From Pedobacter rhizosphaerae (lineage in GTDB: Bacteria; Bacteroidota; Bacteroidia; Sphingobacteriales; Sphingobacteriaceae), in the NCBI RefSeq assembly GCF_900111155.1, contig NZ_FOGG01000023.1, positions 1 to 64,000 on the forward strand: 64,000 bases of DNA, given 5' to 3'. The translations under genes and the position numbers were made by a program. The notes beneath the pieces were generated by a model. The model searched no databases and was not told the DNA's origin. It worked only from the letters and a program-made list of their open reading frames with translations. The stretch's first letter is position 1. Each line of letters opens with the position of its first letter. Shown here in pieces: positions 9,886 to 18,648 of the stretch.

Positions 9886-10412
9886 TTAGTTGACATTGTT
9901 CATTCTCTCAAAGTTATATATCTGAAGATGTTTTTTTAGTTGTATACGGGCATGATAAATATGGGTTTTAACTGTCCCGAGCGGGATACCCATTTCCTGG
10001 GCAATTTCATGGTATTTATAACCCTCGAAGTATCTTACAAAAGGGATCCGGTAACTCTCAGGTAGTTTTGACAATGCTGCCTGGATGTCAGCCATCACAA
10101 AGGAATTCAAGGCCTTATTGCCTGTCGAGCTGGGCAGGAGTGCTGCGCTGCTGAGTTCCTCCTCGCATTTGAGAGTTTGATTTCTCTTTTTGTCTTTTCG
10201 GTAGCTGTTGACAAATGTATTTTTTAAATCACATAAAGCCAGCCTTTAAGGTTCGAACCTTTCTGGAACGAGTGCTGAAACCTCAGGGCTTTGATCAGTG
10301 TTTCCTGCACCAAATCATTGGCATCTTCTATATCACCGGTAAATTTGAGTGCATGTTCCCTCAGTCTGGGGGATTGCTGCTCTAGCATTTCAATCAATTT
10401 GCTGTTTTTCAT
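9886..10412 (-). pseudogene. RNA polymerase sigma-70 (ECF-type) factor, broken by a one-base frameshift
   Basis: Read from 10412 down, the frame gives the N-terminal sigma region 2 (FTGDIEDANDLVQETLIKAL ... SNLKGWLYVI) and then stops at a TAA. Adding one base at about 10226-10229 (restoring VILKNTF) reopens the frame without stops through NSYRKDKKRN ... GNKALNSFVMADIQ into region 4 (YRIPFVRYFEGYKYHEIAQEMG, IPLGTVKTHIYHAR) to the stop at 9886. The intact paralogue at 12890-13417 aligns along the whole length, which fixes the site of the lost base next to a run of six T (10220-10225). It could be a real pseudogene, a sequencing error in the homopolymer, or (least likely) a programmed frameshift. 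Start at 10412 chosen by alignment (MKNSKLIEML with MENRELVRML). Confidence 0.85.
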
Positions 10413-10776
10413 GGGTTGAGGTAAGGTGTAAGGAGGTAACACTGCTTTTGGCAAAACTGTTTGTAATCATTCTGTGATCCACTGCTGAAACTGGCCGCTG
10501 TAAGGAAAGGTCGTTTGAATACCGGGCTATAAAAAGCATCACTTAGCGGGTCACCTTATTTTAGGTAAGTTGGCGGAAATAAGAATGATTGAAGATTAAT
10601 TTAATAGAAATGCTATAGCCTGAAAACTTTTTCCACTGGGCTTGGTCTTTTAATAGCTGCCTCCACTTTTGCCACATGTCAAGCCGATGGACGGAATTAT
10701 TTTGGGCTGTGCCTTTTTTGCCCTGGGCCGGGAAACTTTATTAGCAGGAACAATGTTTTTACAAAAAGGAGTATTT

Positions 10777-11151
10777 ATGCCATGGTACAACGGAGATTAT
10801 CCTCCATCTTATAAAAATCAGCCTGAATTTTTGAGGGAAAAGGCAGTTGAAATAGCCAATGCACTTTTAAAAGAAGGTGTTGGGGAAGGAATTGCCATTG
10901 CAAGGGGGCTTAAGTCGGCAAAACAGTTTTTTCAGGACAAGGAGGATGAAAACCTGAAGGAAATTTCCGATGACAGCGATACCCTGGAACCCGGTGACTG
11001 GGCGGCTCAACAGGGAACAATCGATACAGCGGACCCCGGGCAGCTATCTTTCTGGGCATCGCGGTTCAAGGTCAGTACAGAAGAACTTAAGGCAGCGGCA
11101 GCAATGCGAGGCAGTGTTTTATCAGAAATTAAGAAATACCTAGAAACATAA
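10777..11151 (+). CDS. DUF3606-containing small protein with YdaT/ChaB-like N-terminus
   Basis: About 124 aa from the ATG at 10777, which has a good ribosome-binding site (AAAAAGGAG six bases upstream); an earlier in-frame ATG at 10669 would add 36 unrelated residues. The N-terminus (MPWYNGDYPPSYKNQPEFLREKA) and following helix resemble small YdaT/ChaB-like proteins. The C-terminus (GQLSFWASRFKVSTEELKAA ... SEIKKYL) matches the DUF3606 pattern also seen at 9590. Function unknown; the family is commonly stress-associated. It ends 4 bp before the glycosylase-like gene, so the two are probably one operon. Confidence 0.72.
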   Translation: MPWYNGDYPPSYKNQPEFLREKAVEIANALLKEGVGEGIAIARGLKSAKQFFQDKEDENLKEISDDSDTLEPGDWAAQQGTIDTADPGQLSFWASRFKVSTEELKAAAAMRGSVLSEIKKYLET

Positions 11152-11155
11152 AGCT

Positions 11156-11926
11156 ATGGCAGAATTACCAGATCTGGAGGTGTTTTCGCAAATCCTCACG
11201 CGCAGGTACGGGGGAAGTGTGCTGGAAAAATTAGAAGTAATAGAGTCCAGGAAACTCAACGTCCCGGCTAAAGCGTTAAAAGCCTGCCTGGAAGGCCACA
11301 AGCTATCTAGGGTTATCCGTTCAGGAAAAACCATACAGCTTGTTTTTGGGCCGGACCGGGTGCTGGGGATTCACCTGATGTTAAGGGGAGAGCTCGTGGC
11401 GCTAAGCTCAGCTTCCCCGAGGTTTGCGATCCTGATTTTTCATTTCCATTCAGGAGAGGGATTTGCGGTAGTGGATATGCAAAAACAGGCCACTCCAACG
11501 CTTGATCCGCCATCCGCTGATGTTCCCGATGCACTGGAGCTGAGCTATAGTGCTTTTAAAAAGCTCCTGAGCGGGAAAAAAATGGTGATCAAAACTCTGC
11601 TTATGGACCAAAAAAAGCTCAGGGGAATAGGTAACTCCTATGGAGATGAGATCCTGTACCATGCGGGAATTTCCCCATTTTCAATTGCTGGCAAAATTCC
11701 CGAAGACTCAGTTAAGCAGCTCCATAAGAGCATCCACTCTGTCCTGGAATCTGCTATAAAAAAAATAGCAGGGGAGAACGGGGATGAGCTACGGGGAGAG
11801 CTCAGGGATTTCATGGAGGTCCATGGCGCGAAGATTAAAAACACCCGCAAAGGCGAAGAGGTCATCTCAGATAAAATTGGGGGAAGGACCAGCTATTATA
11901 CCCGCTCGCAGGTACTTTTTTCCTGA
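11156..11926 (+). CDS. Fpg/Nei-family DNA glycosylase-like protein with altered active-site residue and no zinc-finger cysteines
   Basis: A 256-aa member of the formamidopyrimidine-DNA glycosylase superfamily, which excises oxidised bases. Seen: N-terminal MAELPDLEVF (family: MPELPEVE), and the helix-two-turn-helix segment (TLLMDQKKLRGIGNSYGDEI) followed by HAGISPF. Two departures: the residue after Met is Ala (codon GCA), where the family uses Pro as N-terminal nucleophile; and the C-terminal zinc finger region (VHGAKIKNTRKGEE ... RTSYYTRSQ) has lost all four Cys while keeping the spacing and the Arg, like the 'zincless' fingers known in some eukaryotic family members. It may be a glycosylase with a different chemistry or a DNA-damage binder. 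Pairs with the upstream DUF3606 gene. Confidence 0.82.
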   Translation: MAELPDLEVFSQILTRRYGGSVLEKLEVIESRKLNVPAKALKACLEGHKLSRVIRSGKTIQLVFGPDRVLGIHLMLRGELVALSSASPRFAILIFHFHSGEGFAVVDMQKQATPTLDPPSADVPDALELSYSAFKKLLSGKKMVIKTLLMDQKKLRGIGNSYGDEILYHAGISPFSIAGKIPEDSVKQLHKSIHSVLESAIKKIAGENGDELRGELRDFMEVHGAKIKNTRKGEEVISDKIGGRTSYYTRSQVLFS

Positions 11927-12479
11927 TAAATTAACGCGAAGATCAATAACTAAAACATCGATGCATTAATGGCAGGCTGGTTATACTGTTGCACTGAGAG
12001 TAAGCTTCAGTGAATATGCTATGCCTGCAGGTGCAAAATGCGAAGACAACAGTTTTAAGTGAAAGCAATTGAAAATCCCTATTTCTAATGGCGTTGAGTG
12101 GAGGGCTTGTCCGGGCGAATTCCGGTCTTCATATAAACATTTTCCGGGATTGCGGGATGGGAAGTTTCAATATTTATTATTCATGATGATGTAAACTGTA
12201 ATGATCTGTAGAAACTGAACCTCACATAGGCCAAACATATATCTGCGCTGCCCAGAACCTTTCACACTTTACATTGTTGAACCATTATAATGCACGGGGT
12301 CAGAGCTACCTGTGTAGACTGAGAGGCGGGTGATAGCTTTCAGGAAAAGATAGCAAAAGCAAAAATTAAATTCAAGGATGCTTTCTCGAGGGAGTGGGTT
12401 TAGTGAAATTTCAGATTCCGGCAGGATTCGACATTTAATCACAAGACTCCCCATAGGGTGTAAGAAAAATTAATAAGAT
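11927..12479. other. Non-coding interval
   Basis: About 550 bp. I see no credible gene, RNA or strong hairpin. Short frames here lack coding character. Confidence 0.4.
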
Positions 12480-12725
12480 ATGGAACAATTCAAAATAGAA
12501 GTAGCAGTGGAGGACCGGCGTAAATTCTATGACATCCGTCCTTTGGGAAACGCCCGGTATGAAATATCTGAGAAGGGCGAGGTAATCGGTACTATTCAAC
12601 TGGATGAGAAAGATCATGCCCGTTGTGAAAGCCAGGGTTGTGAACTGGACCTCCCGCTGCTGCATGCAGTACGGGAAGGGATACAGATACAGGAAGGTTG
12701 GGATGAGGCTTTAGGGCATGCTTAG
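12480..12725 (+). CDS. Small hypothetical protein
   Basis: 81 aa, not recognised. Acidic, soluble, two Cys close together (CESQGCELD). Strand-rich N-terminus (FKIEVAVEDRRKFYDIRPLG) suggests a small beta fold; the C-terminal part is helical. No neighbours on the same strand within 150 bp. Confidence 0.55.
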   Translation: MEQFKIEVAVEDRRKFYDIRPLGNARYEISEKGEVIGTIQLDEKDHARCESQGCELDLPLLHAVREGIQIQEGWDEALGHA

Positions 12726-12889
12726 TTGACCAAATATGCTATATCAGGTGATTTTTAACCTGATGGGAAATATCGCTTTTTAATAAGCAGTTTCCGTTAA
12801 ACTTTTTGCTGAACTTTTCACAGGCTCAGCAAAGGAATGATTGCAGCTAATCGGCAGCTCCCAATGTTGCCGCCGATTGATACTGTTTA

Positions 12890-13417
12890 TTAATTGATGT
12901 TTTTTTGCCTGTCCAGGTTGTAAGCTTTTAGCTGTTTTTTCAACATGAGCCTGGCCTGATGGATGTGGGTTTTAACCGTTCCTAATGGAATGCCCAGTTC
13001 TTCAGCTATTTCATGGTATTTGTATCCCTCAAAATATCTTACAAATGGAATGCGGTAAGATTCGGGGACTTTGGCTAAAGCTGTTTGGATATCTGCCATC
13101 AAAAAGGAGTTTAAGGCCTTGTTTCCAATCGAACTCGGGATAAGTTCCCCAGGGGATAATTCGTCCTCGGGTTTGATCAGGTCTCGTTTTTGCCTGCTTT
13201 TTTTGTAGCTGTTGATAAAGGTGTTTTTAAGGATCACAAAAAGCCAGCCTTTCAGGTTGGAACCTTCCTCAAAGGAATCCTGAAACCTTAGTGCCTTGAT
13301 TAAGGTGTCTTGTACCAGGTCATTGGCATCATCGATATCTCCGGTAAATTTCAGTGCATGTGCGCGCAGCTGAGGAGATTGCTTTTCGAGCATTCTAACA
13401 AGTTCTCTGTTTTCCAT
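12890..13417 (-). CDS. RNA polymerase sigma factor, sigma-70 family (ECF-type)
   Basis: 175 aa with sigma region 2 (FTGDIDDANDLVQDTLIKALRF, SNLKGWLFVILKNTF) and region 4 with a helix-turn-helix (YHEIAEELGIPLGTVKTHIHQAR). A linker of about 35 residues joins them. It directs RNA polymerase core to a dedicated promoter set. No anti-sigma factor gene lies next to it, unlike many ECF factors, so control may be transcriptional. It is the intact paralogue of the frameshifted gene at 9886-10412; the two are alike over their full length. The stress-type neighbours (DUF4142, SDR, dehydrogenase) suggest a general stress role, which is inference. Confidence 0.9.
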   Translation of the reverse strand: MENRELVRMLEKQSPQLRAHALKFTGDIDDANDLVQDTLIKALRFQDSFEEGSNLKGWLFVILKNTFINSYKKSRQKRDLIKPEDELSPGELIPSSIGNKALNSFLMADIQTALAKVPESYRIPFVRYFEGYKYHEIAEELGIPLGTVKTHIHQARLMLKKQLKAYNLDRQKNIN

Positions 13418-13894
13418 GGGTTTTTGTTTAAGGTGTATGACATTAACAAAAAAATTGTTTGAGTGGTTTAGGTATATTCTTACAAGGAATGTTTTTGTCG
13501 TTATGGGTAGGTTTTTTTTGTAGTTTTTGTTGCCTTGGTTGGTTAAGAAGGGAACGGTGGAAACATCACTGCGTAATTATTATAAGGGAATATTTTGAAA
13601 CTTTAGTTATCAGGGTTAATGTTAAATTGAAGCGATAATGCATGCTTTGGGCGATTTGTAAACAAACAGTCTTCAGAGGTAAGGAAAATAAAAAAATATA
13701 TCTTCCAATGACCTGAATTCCCGCAACTTTCAATATTTGCCAATTGTAAAGGAAATTACTTTCCCCTCTCCTGTAAAAATCCAGCCACCAGCCAGACATG
13801 AACAAAAAGACACTTATTGGTTTAGGATTTTTCTTCTTCAAAGAAGACTAACTTTATGGACCGGGAGGATAAAATTTCTATTTAAACAGTGATA
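13418..13894. other. Intergenic region between sigma gene and IS110 transposase 3' end
   Basis: About 480 bp with the sigma gene's promoter at its left and the IS110 element's end at its right. IS110 elements lack ordinary terminal inverted repeats, and I could not place the boundary. No gene is supported; the short minus-strand frames here look like noise. Confidence 0.4.
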
Positions 13895-14911
13895 TTATTC
13901 GTTTCTGGTAGGTAGATAATATTTTTGATAAACCCGGTTGTCCCTGATGCAGGCGAAAACCCTCAGGATGATTTTGAACCGGATGGCGTTGATGATGAGC
14001 ATGCCGTGTTTGCCTTCCGCGGTTTTTCGCTCGAAATACTCCCTGAATTCGGTGGGGGATTTGAGTGAGCCCATGGCGCATATGTGTAGCAGTGATTTCA
14101 TTTTCCGGTCGCCCATTTTCGATATCCTGCTCTTTCTGATCACGCTGCTTCCCGATTGGTAGGGGAAGGGCGCGACCCCGCAGAAGCAGGCAAATTTCCT
14201 GGGATCATTTATGTCCAGGAATTCATTGGTTTTGATCAGGATCTGAAGGGCGGTTTGGGGGCCGATGGCGGGGACGGACATCATGAGTTCCATTTTAGAC
14301 TTCAGCATGGGGTCGGATTGCCAGATCTCCCTGATGGAGCGGTCGAGCTCAACCAGGTTTGCCTTTAAGGAGGCCAGGCTGCTATGGCAATGATGCTTTA
14401 GCTCATCATAAGTTTTGCTATCACTGAATTTTTTAAACTCTTTCAGGGGAACGGATAACCTGTTTTTGATGCTGCAGAGTTTTTCCCTCAATGAGGACAG
14501 GGCTGCCATCTCGCTGATGATATCCCGCTTGGGCTGCCAGGTTTTGAGCTCTTCCCTGCATTTGTAGAGGTATCTTGCGATCCTGTCCGCATCTACAGGG
14601 TCGGTCTTTCCCCTGAGGTTCCCAAGGGATGACCTGATGGTGGTGGCGTTTTCATAAACGATGGTGGCTTTGGCCCGGTTTAACGCTTTGAGCAAAAGGT
14701 TGCCGTACATGCCGGTATGTTCCAGCCCAAAGATGCAGTCTTTTATTTTAATCCCATGGGTTAGGTAGAGTTGCTGGGTAAAGGCAGTAATGCTTTCGAT
14801 GGTGTTGCTCATTTTTCCCTGGACCATCCTGGTTTTGCCTTTAAGTATGGCATAGTCCAGCTGATCTTTGGAGATGTCTATGCCGATATAGAATTTTGCT
14901 GTATTTTTCAT
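13895..14911 (-). CDS. IS110-family transposase (RNA-guided recombinase type)
   Basis: 338 aa, full length for the family. The N-terminal RuvC-like domain shows the DEDD acidic set: D in YIGIDISKDQLD, E in FGLEHTG, and two D in TDPVDADRIARY. A central coiled helical part (about 115-200) is followed by the C-terminal Tnp domain with AIGPQTALQIL (HhH-like), FACFCGVAPFPYQSGSS carrying the candidate catalytic Ser, and SKMGDRKMK. It looks intact. The characterised member IS621 uses a bridge RNA encoded outside the transposase gene; here a structured region lies upstream (see 15041-15138). Only one copy of this transposase is in the window. Confidence 0.93.
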   Translation of the reverse strand: MKNTAKFYIGIDISKDQLDYAILKGKTRMVQGKMSNTIESITAFTQQLYLTHGIKIKDCIFGLEHTGMYGNLLLKALNRAKATIVYENATTIRSSLGNLRGKTDPVDADRIARYLYKCREELKTWQPKRDIISEMAALSSLREKLCSIKNRLSVPLKEFKKFSDSKTYDELKHHCHSSLASLKANLVELDRSIREIWQSDPMLKSKMELMMSVPAIGPQTALQILIKTNEFLDINDPRKFACFCGVAPFPYQSGSSVIRKSRISKMGDRKMKSLLHICAMGSLKSPTEFREYFERKTAEGKHGMLIINAIRFKIILRVFACIRDNRVYQKYYLPTRNE

Positions 14912-15040
14912 TGGATTTTGTCGGTTTACTATGGCTATTCCATTGTATCGGTATTTTTTTATCAGTGAAATGTGGCATTTGGGGGATGTGAGATAAGTGG
15001 TCCTGGAGGAATAGCTGGCTTAGTTAAAGTGCTCTCAGAT

Positions 15041-15138
15041 GGCCAATAACGGTAGGGTTATTAATTAGGGAATAGGTCTTTAGCCTGCTTTGTCTTCTTA
15101 TAGCGGTCCTACCGTCACCTGAAGTTTTAATATTGGCC
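15041..15138 (-). ncRNA. Candidate IS110 bridge RNA core (structured region)
   Basis: On the + strand, GGCCAATA and ACGGTAGG are contiguous at 15041-15056. Their complements are CCTACCGT (15108-15115) and TATTGGCC (15131-15138), so an 8-bp plus an 8-bp stem are separated by a 15-nt one-sided bulge and capped by a 51-nt loop. The 9-mer TAGGTCTTT plus CCTGC occurs both in the loop (15073) and just outside the stem (15156). It lies 130-227 bp upstream of the transposase start on the transposase strand, the side where IS621-type elements encode their bridge RNA. Ends and function are inferred; transcription is not shown. Confidence 0.4.
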
Positions 15139-15825
15139 TGGCTTGAATTACATGTTAGGTCTTTCCTGCGTGTCCATCTAAGTCTGATCAGTCGCTTATT
15201 AATCATCAGGTGTATATTGGCTATCTGATAGGGTATATCTGAATGTTGTTGATCTAGGGCTTTATCCGGCCCGCTTATGTAGTGGTTAAGTTTTATGGTA
15301 AGTTCCTGCTGATAGTTTTAATATGGGTATACTAATTTAAGTGAAAAGGTTGGTGGAAGGTATAGGGGGGATGGGTTTGATCGGAAAATGGGAAAGGTTT
15401 TATACGAAATGTAAAGGATGGGGGGAGTTTTTTGATGGGCAGGATAGATGTTTGCTTGGAAAGGTGTGTGTGATTACAATGTGCGATTTTCCTTCCCGTC
15501 TGCTGTCCTTATAGCCGGTCTGCGCACGCCTGTTGCGGGATTATCTGACACCTGTTGCGGATCAATACCGATTTTGCTTGCGTAGAATCTTTATTGCCGG
15601 TTCCCCCGGAAAGCCTGACAGCCGGGAGCGGATCCCCGCTATAGCAATCAGTCAGGTCACCTGCGGATGTGCAAACGGGTATGTGGCTTAGTTTTCCATG
15701 AGTCGGACCTTGAATAGTATGTAAGTTTATAGCAGGACTGGCCAAAGGGTATTTTGATCCTCATCCCTTCCTCAAGTTCCCCGGCCCTGGGCACCAACTG
15801 CTGATTTACAATTGTTTTACAAGAG

Positions 15826-15846
15826 ATCCCCGCATGCAGCGGGGAT
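15826..15846 (-). terminator. Hairpin downstream of the DUF4142 gene
   Basis: Perfect stem ATCCCCGC (15826-15833) with GCGGGGAT (15839-15846) and a 5-nt loop, 44 bp after the stop of the minus-strand lipoprotein gene. There is no clean T-run on the minus strand after it, so termination is possible but not certain. Confidence 0.45.
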
Positions 15847-15889
15847 ATTATCGGAATCAAGTCCTATTATTATCTGTTACTAGTTGATC

Positions 15890-16537
15890 TTATAGATGTT
15901 TCATCTCCGTTTGATCGCTGAGTTTAAGCGGGTCATCTCCCTGGTTCTTTTTATGTGCTGATACCTTTTCTTCGAGTGCTTTGGCCATGTTGTAATGATG
16001 TTCCAATGTTGGAAGGGTCAACCTGGCGAAATCTGAGATATCCCTGTCTTTAGAGGCTGCAGCTTTATTGAAAAGGTCAATGGTTTTGCGGTGATCCCCC
16101 ACCATCATGTGGGCATAATATTCATTTTGACCATCACTTTTATATTTATCGATATTTTTGATGAGGGCAATATTACTTTCAGGCAGTACCGCTGGTAGCT
16201 TTACGCCTTTTTTTTCGGCGAGTGCCCTGAGCTCAGCGCCAGCCCTGGTATGATCGGTGACCATCATCTGTGCAAACCTTTTGATACCCGCATCGGTTGA
16301 AACAATCAGCATCCGCGAGCCAGCCTCAATCTCGGTCATTCCACCTATGGCTGCATGTTTGAAAAATCCCAGATCAGCAGTATCGGGTTTTTCCGAACTC
16401 CCCGCGCTATCCATGACGAGGGCTGTATCGCGGGAAAGGCTGTCGCCATTTTGGTCAGTTTTTTCCTTATCAGGATTGCCACAGGCAGTAAGAAACAGTA
16501 CTGAAAGCATTGCGGTATAATTAATTGTGTTTTTCAT
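15890..16537 (-). CDS. DUF4142 lipoprotein
   Basis: 215 aa. A lipoprotein signal peptide ends in LFLTACG, with Cys at about residue 19, followed by a polar DKEKTDQNGD stretch, so it is probably anchored in the outer membrane. The remainder is a helical DUF4142 domain (ferritin-like fold), with the typical ADLGFFKHAAIGGMTEIEAG and MMVTDHTRAGAELRALAEKKG segments and a second helical hairpin (HMMVGDHRKTIDLF). The molecular function of the family is unknown; members are frequent in stress gene sets. Monocistronic. Confidence 0.88.
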   Translation of the reverse strand: MKNTINYTAMLSVLFLTACGNPDKEKTDQNGDSLSRDTALVMDSAGSSEKPDTADLGFFKHAAIGGMTEIEAGSRMLIVSTDAGIKRFAQMMVTDHTRAGAELRALAEKKGVKLPAVLPESNIALIKNIDKYKSDGQNEYYAHMMVGDHRKTIDLFNKAAASKDRDISDFARLTLPTLEHHYNMAKALEEKVSAHKKNQGDDPLKLSDQTEMKHL

Positions 16538-16766
16538 GGCTTTAGTTTACAGCGACAACATTCTTTTCCGGCTAAAGTTTTGTATGCGGGTGTTAAAGGT
16601 TGTTCCATCATTGGAATGTACGTCAGAATAGAACAGGTTTACCTAATGCACTCACTTGAAAACCGATTAGAAAAATTAATGAGAATTAGGGAACAATCGT
16701 CAAAAATTAATGTTGCACTAATACACTTCCTGTATTCTGCGGGAAATAAACGTAAAACTAAGCACC

Positions 16767-16946
16767 ATGGAAAACAGTAAGGAAAAAGAAGATAACGGTA
16801 AGACAGGCCTGGTACCCAACGAAGAGATCAAGGGCAGCGATGCCGATAAAGCCTATGATGAAAACGGCGATTTTGCAAAGCCAGAAGACGCAAATCAAGA
16901 TCCCAAAAAGAGCGATGTTCCCCCTGGTACCGATGCGGACAGTTAA
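16767..16946 (+). CDS. Very small acidic hypothetical protein (59 aa)
   Basis: Begins MENSKEKEDNGKTGLVPNEE and ends in DVPPGTDADS. Hydrophilic, Asp/Lys/Pro-rich and likely disordered. The codons look like those of neighbouring genes and the spacing from the dehydrogenase gene (72 bp) suggests co-expression. Not recognised; similar tiny acidic proteins accompany stress genes in soil Bacteroidota. It is one residue short of usual length cut-offs, so automatic calls may miss it. Confidence 0.6.
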   Translation: MENSKEKEDNGKTGLVPNEEIKGSDADKAYDENGDFAKPEDANQDPKKSDVPPGTDADS

Positions 16947-17018
16947 GACTGCCCCTTAACCACGGAAGATTTAAAAACTACAATCAAACTGGGCCACGGC
17001 CCGATAAAAGCAACCATT

Positions 17019-18176
17019 ATGAAAGCAGCAGTATTCCATAAGCCCGGTGATATCCGGGTAGACACCGTACCTGATCCAAAAATTCTGGATCCCAGGGACA
17101 TCATTCTTAAAGTTACCTCAACGGCCATCTGTGGAAGCGATCTGCATATCCTAAGCGGAGCAGTTCCGCAGAAGGATCCCATGGTGATGGGCCATGAATT
17201 TATGGGCATTGTGGAAGAAGTGGGGTCGGCAATCACTAATTTGAAAGTGGGCGACCGCGTAGTGGTTCCTTTTCCAATATCCTGTGGAAAATGTTTTTTC
17301 TGCACCCATGAAGCCTCACCTGCGTGTGAGGATTCCAATTATAAAAACTACGGTCCGGCTGGAAATGTCGCTGATCAAAAAGGCGGTGCGCTTTTCGGAT
17401 ATACTGATCTTTATGGCGGCTATTCGGGGGGGCAGGCCCAATACGTACGGGTGCCTTATGCAGACATAAGCCCCAGGGTTGTACCCGAACACCTGAGCGA
17501 TGAGCAGGCGCTGTTCCTAACTGATATCTTTCCCACAGGATGGTCAGCGATTGATTGGGCACAGTTGAAAGGCGGAGAGACTGTGGCGATTTTTGGCTCT
17601 GGTCCGGTTGGATTGATGGCCCAGAAAGCTGCCTGGATTAACGGAGCTGCCAGGGTAATTGCGATCGATCCTCTAGATTACCGTTTGGAAAGGGCACGCA
17701 CAGCAAATAATGTGGAAACCCTCAATCCCCACAAGGTTGATGTGGTAGAGGCAATCAGGGAAATGACCGGTGGCCGTGGTGCTGATGTATGTGTGGATGC
17801 CGTTGGTTTCGAGCCCGAACGCAGTTTGATCGATAAGCTAAAAGCCACCATCCATTTTGAAAAAGGTTCTATGAAAGTGCTGGAAATGTGTTTTGAATCG
17901 GTGAGAAGGATGGGAACAGTTTCCATAATGGGCGTATATGGCTCTCCCTACGATAACTTTCCACTGTTCCGGATGTTTGATAAAGGCATTACAATTAAAC
18001 AGGGACAGGCCCCTGTACTGAACTATATAGATAAGCTTATTGCTCTGGTCAGCGAAGGAAAGGTGGTGTTAGATGATATTATTACCCATACATTGCCGTT
18101 GGAAGATGCTGCACACGCCTACAAAATCTTTGATGAAAAGCAGGAAGACTGTGTAAAGGTGGTGCTGAAGCCATAA
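17019..18176 (+). CDS. Zinc-dependent alcohol dehydrogenase (medium-chain, formaldehyde-dehydrogenase-like)
   Basis: 385-aa medium-chain dehydrogenase/reductase that oxidises an alcohol or aldehyde adduct with NAD(P)+. Catalytic-zinc ligands: Cys38 in AICGSDLH and His in GHEFMG; structural-zinc site C-x2-C-x2-C-x7-C (CGKCFFCTHEASPAC). The nucleotide-binding loop is IFGSGPVGLMAQKAA. The lengthened insert after the structural-zinc loop (NYKNYGPAGN ... GGYSGGQAQYVRVPYAD) is typical of the glutathione-independent formaldehyde dehydrogenase-like branch. Cytosolic. It ends before a strong hairpin terminator. The true substrate cannot be read from sequence. Confidence 0.9.
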   Translation: MKAAVFHKPGDIRVDTVPDPKILDPRDIILKVTSTAICGSDLHILSGAVPQKDPMVMGHEFMGIVEEVGSAITNLKVGDRVVVPFPISCGKCFFCTHEASPACEDSNYKNYGPAGNVADQKGGALFGYTDLYGGYSGGQAQYVRVPYADISPRVVPEHLSDEQALFLTDIFPTGWSAIDWAQLKGGETVAIFGSGPVGLMAQKAAWINGAARVIAIDPLDYRLERARTANNVETLNPHKVDVVEAIREMTGGRGADVCVDAVGFEPERSLIDKLKATIHFEKGSMKVLEMCFESVRRMGTVSIMGVYGSPYDNFPLFRMFDKGITIKQGQAPVLNYIDKLIALVSEGKVVLDDIITHTLPLEDAAHAYKIFDEKQEDCVKVVLKP

Positions 18177-18204
18177 GGACGGTCAGCAATCAGCTAAATT
18201 GACT

Positions 18205-18240
18205 ATAACAGGTGATCACAGCGGTCACCTGTTATTTTTA
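18205..18240. terminator. Bidirectional terminator between convergent genes
   Basis: 11-bp perfect stem ATAACAGGTGA (18205-18215) with TCACCTGTTAT (18225-18235), a 9-nt loop and a T-rich tail on the + side. It sits between the dehydrogenase gene (+) and the 90-aa gene (-) and can serve both. Confidence 0.85.
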
Positions 18241-18510
18241 TTTTAACTGGTTTTCGATCTCACCTGCTATCTGGTTTATCTCTGCTGCGCCTAGCACAAT
18301 ATGCTTACCTTCCGGGCTAAGCTTATCGCAAGCGGATACTTCGCCAGGCTCAATGTTTTCCGGCTCCATCAAAAACCAATCTGCTCCTTCTTTTTTTATG
18401 GCCCCGAGAATTCCTTCTGCAAAGGCTATTTTAAAATAATCCTCTTTTGGAATAATGGTCAAGTTGATGGCTTCCCCGCCATGCATAATTTCGATGTTAA
18501 ATGCTTCCAT
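18238..18510 (-). CDS. Small hypothetical protein (90 aa)
   Basis: Not recognised by name. Acidic, soluble; strand-like N-terminus (FNIEIMHGGEAINLTIIPKE) followed by KIAFAEGILGAIKKEGADWFL and a C-terminal helix (GAAEINQIAGEIENQL). It has the look of small conserved unknown proteins of Sphingobacteriaceae. Its stop lies next to a shared bidirectional terminator. Confidence 0.6.
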   Translation of the reverse strand: MEAFNIEIMHGGEAINLTIIPKEDYFKIAFAEGILGAIKKEGADWFLMEPENIEPGEVSACDKLSPEGKHIVLGAAEINQIAGEIENQLK

Positions 18511-18648
18511 GACCGTTAGAACCCAAAATGTTATCCATTTGTTTTAAAGCTGTCCTTATTATAAGATTATTAATATCTCCATTTTTAAAACTAAGGGGCT
18601 TTTTGTTCGGTTTAAAGATTATAAATACCTATCCATAACATCAAACTC

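Larger units (their letters stand above)
14912..15889. other. Long non-coding interval upstream of the IS110 transposase
   Basis: About 980 bp without a credible gene. The left 330 bp probably belongs to the IS110 element's non-coding end and contains the structured segment annotated separately. The right part (about 15480-15880) is more GC-rich with several short hairpins; no translated segment resembles a protein I know. A perfect 8-bp hairpin at 15826-15846 lies just past the DUF4142 gene. Confidence 0.5.

Noticed and set aside
15509..15860. Two overlapping minus-strand frames in the long gap after the IS110 element
   Set aside because: No signal peptide, domain pattern or conserved motif, and the frames overlap one another; not supported as genes.
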